NCBI GenBank assembly: GCA_947259095.1
Contig: CAMYLA010000020.1
Span: forward strand, 62,001-126,000
Origin: an uncultured Acidimicrobiaceae bacterium
Lineage (GTDB): Bacteria > Actinomycetota > Acidimicrobiia > Acidimicrobiales > SZUA-35
Length of the DNA stretch: 64,000 bases
Direction of reading: 5' to 3'
Shown here: piece by piece, positions 58,912 to 64,000 of the stretch
Layout: each line of letters opens with the position of its first letter
Position numbering within the stretch: position 1 is the first letter of the stretch
Notes under the pieces: generated by a model
What the model saw: only the letters and a program-made list of their open reading frames with translations
Told to the model about the DNA's origin: nothing
Database searches by the model: none
Translations under genes and position numbers: made by a program

Positions 58912-59994
58912 CTATCCTGCTCGTCTCGCCATCTTGTCCGACAAGATGCTCATCATTCCGCCAAGGCTGAAGTAGCCGAGGATCACCTCCGACATCGCCA
59001 GCAGTTGTGCTGCTGACGAGCCGGGGAGTACGTCGCCATATCCGAGCGTGGTGAAGGTCACCACGCTGTAGTACACGGGCGACCACGGCGTCCTGGAGCT
59101 ACCCCAATCGATCTCGACCTGGGTGTACGCAGCGGCGTAGACCAGGGCCACCAGAACCGTCCACATCGACCACCGCATCAACGACCGCCCACAGTTCGAG
59201 GTAATCCACCACAGCAGGTAGAGCCGCTCGTGGGTCTTCGACTGGGTTCGGAACTCGTGGATGTAGTTCTCGTCCAGAATGTGGCGCCGTATCAACCAGG
59301 CGCCGGTGAAGTCGACGTTCTGGACGTCGGCGTTGATCCAGTCGGCCGACTTGTAGTCGGTGACGTTCCGCAGCTGGGCCCCACGCAGGTCGGCATCCCG
59401 GAAGCAGGCGTCGGCAACGCCGGCGCCGGTGAGGTCGACCTCGGACAGGATGGCGCCGGTCAGATCGGCGGCGGCCAGCGTGGTGTCGAGCATCCTGGCG
59501 GTCTCCAGCCGGGCGGTTCGCAGGTCGCCGCCGGTCAGGTCGGCACCGCTGAAGGTGGCCCCGACACAGCGGGCGCCGAAGAATCCGGTTTCCCGGCCGA
59601 TGACCTTGCCGAAGCCGGCCCGCTCCAGGTTGGCGTTGCTGAAGTCGGCACCGGAGACGTCGGCCCCCAGCAGCTCCACGTTGCTCAGGTCGATGTTGTA
59701 GAGCATGGCGCCGGTGAGGTTGGCCCCGATCAGGCGGGAGTCGGCGAGGACGCAACGGATGAACTGGGCGCCGGAGAAGTCAACGCCGCTGAGGTCGAGC
59801 CCGGAGAGGTCGTAGTCGACGAACCGCTCCCCCGAGAGGTCCAGCGGCTGTGCCGCCGCCGGCAGGGTCTCGCCCTGGTCGCGTCTGGCGCACAGCGTTT
59901 GCAGCACCGATCGAGCCCCTTCTGCGGGCGACGGCGGTGCGGCTGACGCCGAAGCCGATCTGGCGGCTGCCGCATCTGCGGCCGGGGACTGCAT
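58912..59994 (-). CDS. Pentapeptide-repeat protein fused to two-TM K+-channel pore domain
   Basis: LSGLDLSGVDFSGAQF...GANLTGAML...GADVSGADFSNANL repeats; pore YYSVVTFTTLGYGDVLPGS between two TM helices; ATG at 59994. Confidence 0.9.
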   Translation of the reverse strand: MQSPAADAAAARSASASAAPPSPAEGARSVLQTLCARRDQGETLPAAAQPLDLSGERFVDYDLSGLDLSGVDFSGAQFIRCVLADSRLIGANLTGAMLYNIDLSNVELLGADVSGADFSNANLERAGFGKVIGRETGFFGARCVGATFSGADLTGGDLRTARLETARMLDTTLAAADLTGAILSEVDLTGAGVADACFRDADLRGAQLRNVTDYKSADWINADVQNVDFTGAWLIRRHILDENYIHEFRTQSKTHERLYLLWWITSNCGRSLMRWSMWTVLVALVYAAAYTQVEIDWGSSRTPWSPVYYSVVTFTTLGYGDVLPGSSAAQLLAMSEVILGYFSLGGMMSILSDKMARRAG

Positions 59995-60220
59995 TCTCCG
60001 ATGATCGGCGCGCCGATGGGCCAGCTGTAGACGACATCTGCGATTTCGTCGACGCATCCCCACGCTTCGCCGCGTGCGACGACGTCGCCTCCCGCCGCTG
60101 CCGGACCGTGCCGTAACGGGGTGGTCTCGGCCCCGGTCCGGTGGGTACCGTGGCGACCCGGCCGGGTCACCGTCCGGCCGGCCGACGTTTGGCAGCGGCG
60201 CTGCCTCGAGGAGCGAACCG

Positions 60221-61045
60221 ATGGACGTACAGGGAAAGACCGCAGTGATAACCGGAGGCGGCAGCGGGATCGGTCGAGGCATCGCCAGATGCCTGGCGGC
60301 CAACGGCATGAACATCGTGGTCGCCGATATCGAGCAGGCGCCGCTCGATGAGGTGGTGGCCGAACTGGAAGCAGCGGGGACTGCGGCGATCGGGGTCCGA
60401 GCCGATGTCTCGGATCTGAGCCAGGTCCAGGCGCTGGCCGATGCCGCGGTGGGGCGGTTCGACTCGGTGGAGGTGTTGTGCAACAACGCCGGCGTCGGTC
60501 TCTCGGCACCGATCGCTCAGACGTCGATCGAGGATTGGCGCTGGACACTCGACATCGACCTGTGGGGCCCGATACACGGGGTCCACGTCTTCCTCCCATT
60601 GATGGATGCCCAGGGCGAAGGGCACATCAACTCCACCGCATCGATGGCCGGGTTGTATTGCACACCGTCGCTCGGTGCATACAACGTGGCAAAACACGGC
60701 GTGGTGGCCTTGATGGCCACGCTCGAGCGCGACCTCCGGCTGGCCAATTCGAAGGTGCGGGCATCGGTGCTGTGCCCGGGGCCGATCGACACCAACATCG
60801 TCGACAGCCAACGAAACCGGGAGCCGGCATCTGCGGCCGAGCACATCGAAACCGAGGCCGGCGAGAAGTTCTGGAACCTCCTGACCCGGTCCCTGGCCGA
60901 GGGTATGGATCCCGACGACGTCGGACCGCTGATCCTCGATGCGGTGGTGAACCAGCGGTTCTGGATTCTGACCCACCCGGACATGGCCAGAGTGACGCTC
61001 GACCAGGCCACCACGATGCTTGAGGACCGAACCCTCACCCGGTAG
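60221..61045 (+). CDS. Short-chain dehydrogenase/reductase
   Basis: MDVQGKTAVITGGGSGIGRGIARCLAANGMNIVVADIE; NNAG; YNVAK. Confidence 0.92.
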   Translation: MDVQGKTAVITGGGSGIGRGIARCLAANGMNIVVADIEQAPLDEVVAELEAAGTAAIGVRADVSDLSQVQALADAAVGRFDSVEVLCNNAGVGLSAPIAQTSIEDWRWTLDIDLWGPIHGVHVFLPLMDAQGEGHINSTASMAGLYCTPSLGAYNVAKHGVVALMATLERDLRLANSKVRASVLCPGPIDTNIVDSQRNREPASAAEHIETEAGEKFWNLLTRSLAEGMDPDDVGPLILDAVVNQRFWILTHPDMARVTLDQATTMLEDRTLTR

Positions 61046-61108
61046 TGGGCCCGGATCGACGGGGAGACATGGGCCGACGATGCGGCCGCTGGTGACGGGC
61101 CGGGCCCG

Positions 61109-62323
61109 TCAGTAGGCGTACTGGTTGACCCGGCTCTGGGCCTGGGTCAAGCCCTTGCCCCGAACGATCGACGGGTCCAGCCACCGATCGATGGCTTCGA
61201 GCACGAAGCCGTGGGCCAGATCGTCGGCCGAGTCGACCTGGGCTCGGGTCAACCATCGGCCTCGGTCATAGGGCACCGGGAACCCGTGGCCGGGCAGGGT
61301 GTAGCCGTAGACCCGGCAGAGGTTGTCAGCTTCGTCGAAATCGCCGATGTAGGAGACCCACGGCAACTCGATGCGGTGCTGTTCCCGCAGGGCGGCGTAC
61401 AGGGCGGCGATGACGTTGCCGCCGTCCCAGTCGGGGATGGCCCGCTCGACGAACGTCGGGCCTCCCGGCAGCTCGGGCGGCGAGCCGGTGAGCAGGAACT
61501 CCGGCTCGTCGACGCCTCGCATCAGCAACAGCCGGGTGGTGGAGATCGGCTTGTCGCTGTGGACGGCCAGCAGCCGCTTGCCGTCGTCGGAGAGTGCGTC
61601 ATGGACGTCGTCATCGAACATGAGGTAGCCGGTGGCCGGCGGTGCATCCGCGGCGGCGTACTTGTTGAAGGCGCCGATCCGGTACTGGTCCGACCGGTTG
61701 CCGTCGGCCCGGTGCCACAGGTGCATGTTCATCAACAGCAGGTCACCCCGTTCCAGCCCCGGGTCGATGTAGTCCGCCTCGTCGGGCCTGATCGGAGGGG
61801 CCACCGTCGCCGGCCCCTCCGGACCCTCGGCGATCCGCTCCAGGTGATGGGAGCCGGGAGCGATGAACAGCCGACCGGCCTCGGGTGTGAAATCACAGAA
61901 CGGCACGATGGTGAAGGCCCAGTTCATCGATGACCCCACCGGCCGCCATCGCTTGTAGTCGTTGTGTGACGGGATGCCGGCCCCGCCGGGCGTCCGGTTG
62001 TAGATCACGAAGGCGGTGAGTCGGGGGTCGCCACCCAAGACCTCGCCAACGGCGGCGACGATGGCCGGATGCTCGGCCAGCGGAGCCAGATCGGGGTCCT
62101 TGCAGCAGTTGAGGGCCAGGGTGTAGCGACCCGGTTCCGGGAAGTCACCGGCATGGGGATCGAGGGTGCCATCGAGCGGCGGGTTCCGGTCGAGGGCCGA
62201 CTCGAACCGCGCCACGTCGGCCTCGGGGATCCGGCCCTTCAGCAACAGGAACCCGTCCCGCCGGTAGTCGGCCAGTTGGGTCGGGGACAGCACCGCAGCC
62301 GACGACTCGGCAAACGTGGTCAT
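61109..62323 (-). CDS. Phytanoyl-CoA dioxygenase (PhyH) family protein
   Basis: LADYRRDGFLLLKGRIPEADVARFESAL; GIPSHNDYKRWRPVGSS; AGRLFIAPGSHHLERI; GDLLLMNMHLWHRADGNRSDQYR. Confidence 0.82.
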   Translation of the reverse strand: MTTFAESSAAVLSPTQLADYRRDGFLLLKGRIPEADVARFESALDRNPPLDGTLDPHAGDFPEPGRYTLALNCCKDPDLAPLAEHPAIVAAVGEVLGGDPRLTAFVIYNRTPGGAGIPSHNDYKRWRPVGSSMNWAFTIVPFCDFTPEAGRLFIAPGSHHLERIAEGPEGPATVAPPIRPDEADYIDPGLERGDLLLMNMHLWHRADGNRSDQYRIGAFNKYAAADAPPATGYLMFDDDVHDALSDDGKRLLAVHSDKPISTTRLLLMRGVDEPEFLLTGSPPELPGGPTFVERAIPDWDGGNVIAALYAALREQHRIELPWVSYIGDFDEADNLCRVYGYTLPGHGFPVPYDRGRWLTRAQVDSADDLAHGFVLEAIDRWLDPSIVRGKGLTQAQSRVNQYAY

Positions 62324-62327
62324 CACC

Positions 62328-63503
62328 TCACCCTGCCGGGAACAAGTCGTGCAGCCCGTACAGGTCCACCACGTTGCCACCGAGGATCTTACCGACGGCG
62401 TCCGGCGACAGTTTGGCGGTCTGTGCGGCCAACATGTCCTGGCTGAACGGCCAGGTCGAGTCGCTATGGGGGTAGTCATTGGCCCACATCAGCTGCTCGG
62501 GCTCGATGAGCCCGGCCTCGGCCATCCGGAACGCCGACCAGTCGTCCTGGAACGTCACCTTGACATGGTCGGCGAAGTACTGGCTCGGAAGACGTTGGAG
62601 CTCCGACCCCCGGAGCCAGTTGCGGTGACGGTTGTACGCGTGATCCATGCGGTAGCTGTAGTGGGGCACCCAGCCTGCGTCGGCCTCGACGCAGACGATC
62701 TTCAGGTCCGGCTTGCGGTCGAACACCCCACCGAAGACGAAGGTGCCGATCAGGTCCTGATTGCCTCGGATGATCGACATGAAATTGTTGAGCTTCGGTC
62801 CTCGTGGCCGGTAGGACTGACCGGTGAGAATGTGGAATGACAGCACCAGGCCCAGATCCAGGGAGGCCTGGTAGAACTCGTCCCACACCGGGTCGTCGTA
62901 GTCGGCGCCGTCCTTTTCGTAGGCCGGACCGGGGGTACCGGGCAGCATCACCCCGCGCAGGCCGGCGGCCTTGATGGCCTCGAGGTCGGCGATGCCCTCC
63001 TCGGGGGTCCGCAACGCAGTCTGGCCGCAGCCGAACAACTTGCCGGGCGCGACCGAGCAGTAGTCGGAGATCCACCGGTTGTAGCCGTCGAACAGCGCCT
63101 TCTTCAGGTCGAGATCAGGGTGGTTGCACAGCAACATCCCGACCGAGGGGTAGATCACCTCGCCGTCGATGCCGTCACGAGCCTGGGCCGCAACCCGCTC
63201 GTTGGCGTCCCACCCGGCACGATGCAGCCCCTCGAACGGGGTGCCCTTCATCGAGAGCTCGTCGGAGGCTCGCCCGGCCGCCGAGTGCAGCCCGAGGTGG
63301 ATCTTGTAGCTCATGCCCGGCACGTGGAACGTCGCCCCGTCCGGCGCATCATCGGTCATGTACGGAGCCTGGTCGCGGTACGCCGGATCCACGTTGTCGA
63401 CGTAGGTCCAGCCCGGTTCGGTGATGTGGGAGTCGGCGGAGATGATCGGTGAGTCGATGACCCGTGGGGCGCTCTCGACGTGATCACTGGTGGTAAGGGC
63501 CAT
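62328..63503 (-). CDS. Amidohydrolase family 2 (metal-dependent hydrolase)
   Basis: IISADSHITEPGWTYVDNVDPAYRDQAPYM; GLRGVMLPGTPG; CVEADAGWVPHYSYRMDHAYNRHRNW; MWANDYPHSDSTWPFSQ. Confidence 0.9.
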   Translation of the reverse strand: MALTTSDHVESAPRVIDSPIISADSHITEPGWTYVDNVDPAYRDQAPYMTDDAPDGATFHVPGMSYKIHLGLHSAAGRASDELSMKGTPFEGLHRAGWDANERVAAQARDGIDGEVIYPSVGMLLCNHPDLDLKKALFDGYNRWISDYCSVAPGKLFGCGQTALRTPEEGIADLEAIKAAGLRGVMLPGTPGPAYEKDGADYDDPVWDEFYQASLDLGLVLSFHILTGQSYRPRGPKLNNFMSIIRGNQDLIGTFVFGGVFDRKPDLKIVCVEADAGWVPHYSYRMDHAYNRHRNWLRGSELQRLPSQYFADHVKVTFQDDWSAFRMAEAGLIEPEQLMWANDYPHSDSTWPFSQDMLAAQTAKLSPDAVGKILGGNVVDLYGLHDLFPAG

Positions 63504-63622
63504 CGCGGTGCTCCTCGTTTGGCGTGGCAAAACACTAGTTGGCTCGATGTCCGGGCAGAAATTCCGGCCGGCGCCCCGGCCCGTTTGCGTCGACTCCGAT
63601 GCCGGTGCGACGCTTTGACCCG

Positions 63623-64000
63623 ATGAGCGGCCAGATCGACCCCACACCGACAACGCCGGACCCGGCACCCGGGCAGGACGACGCCCCGCTGGCCGGGGTG
63701 AAGGTGGTCGAGCTCTCGATGTATGTCCAGGGACCGGTGGCCGGGCTGACCTTGGCCAGCCTCGGCGCCGAGGTGATCAAGATCGAGCGGGTCGGCCACC
63801 TCGATCAGATGCGGACGTTCCGCAGCGCCTTCGGTATCGAGTTCGACGATCAGGGTCGGGAGTGGCTGTTCGCATCGCTGAACCGGAACAAGCGAGCGGT
63901 GGCCATCGACATCGCATCCGACGCCGGGAGGCCGGTGTTCCACCGCCTGATCGACCAGGCCGACGTCTTCGTCACCAACATGCGGGAACAAGGCCTGGTC
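63623..64000 (+). CDS. CaiB/BaiF family CoA-transferase, 3' end outside window
   Basis: Own translation: LAGVKVVELSMYVQGPVAGLTLASLGAEVIKIERVGH...SLNRNKRAVAIDIASDAGRPVFHRLIDQADVFVTNMREQGLV. Confidence 0.88.
   Translation, partial: MSGQIDPTPTTPDPAPGQDDAPLAGVKVVELSMYVQGPVAGLTLASLGAEVIKIERVGHLDQMRTFRSAFGIEFDDQGREWLFASLNRNKRAVAIDIASDAGRPVFHRLIDQADVFVTNMREQGLV

Overview
High-GC actinobacterial-type chromosome segment (gene content and F420/LLM, FAAL, BldD and Thr-rich surface proteins suggest an Acidimicrobiia-like lineage; inference). Mostly ordinary chromosome. The left half holds a dense housekeeping block: NfnAB-like oxidoreductase, tRNA-Asn, rpoD, dnaG, glyS, recO, uppS, dinG-like helicase, era, CBS/CorC protein, ybeY, phoH, bldD-like regulator, rsmE, dnaJ, hrcA, photolyase, lepA, rpsT, holA, folP-like, comEC/comEA and a thioredoxin-TPR protein. 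The right half is metabolic/accessory: LLM oxidoreductases, FAAL, DUF4214 + phosphodiester glycosidase, sterol desaturase, a six-gene oxidative cluster, a SucCD-like ligase next to an acylating aldehyde dehydrogenase (candidate sulfoacetate SauS-SauCD module), ZIP transporter, HDOD protein, pentapeptide-repeat/K+-channel fusion, PhyH and amidohydrolase genes. Accessory or decayed spots are an IS remnant plus DUF6998-like gene with several strong hairpins beside the 3' end of tRNA-Asn, a decayed sugar-epimerase/PIG-L locus, an apparently frameshifted comEA and an internally deleted PhyH. No rRNA, CRISPR array, prophage or complete mobile element was seen. All functional calls come from reading translated motifs by eye; no database search was run.
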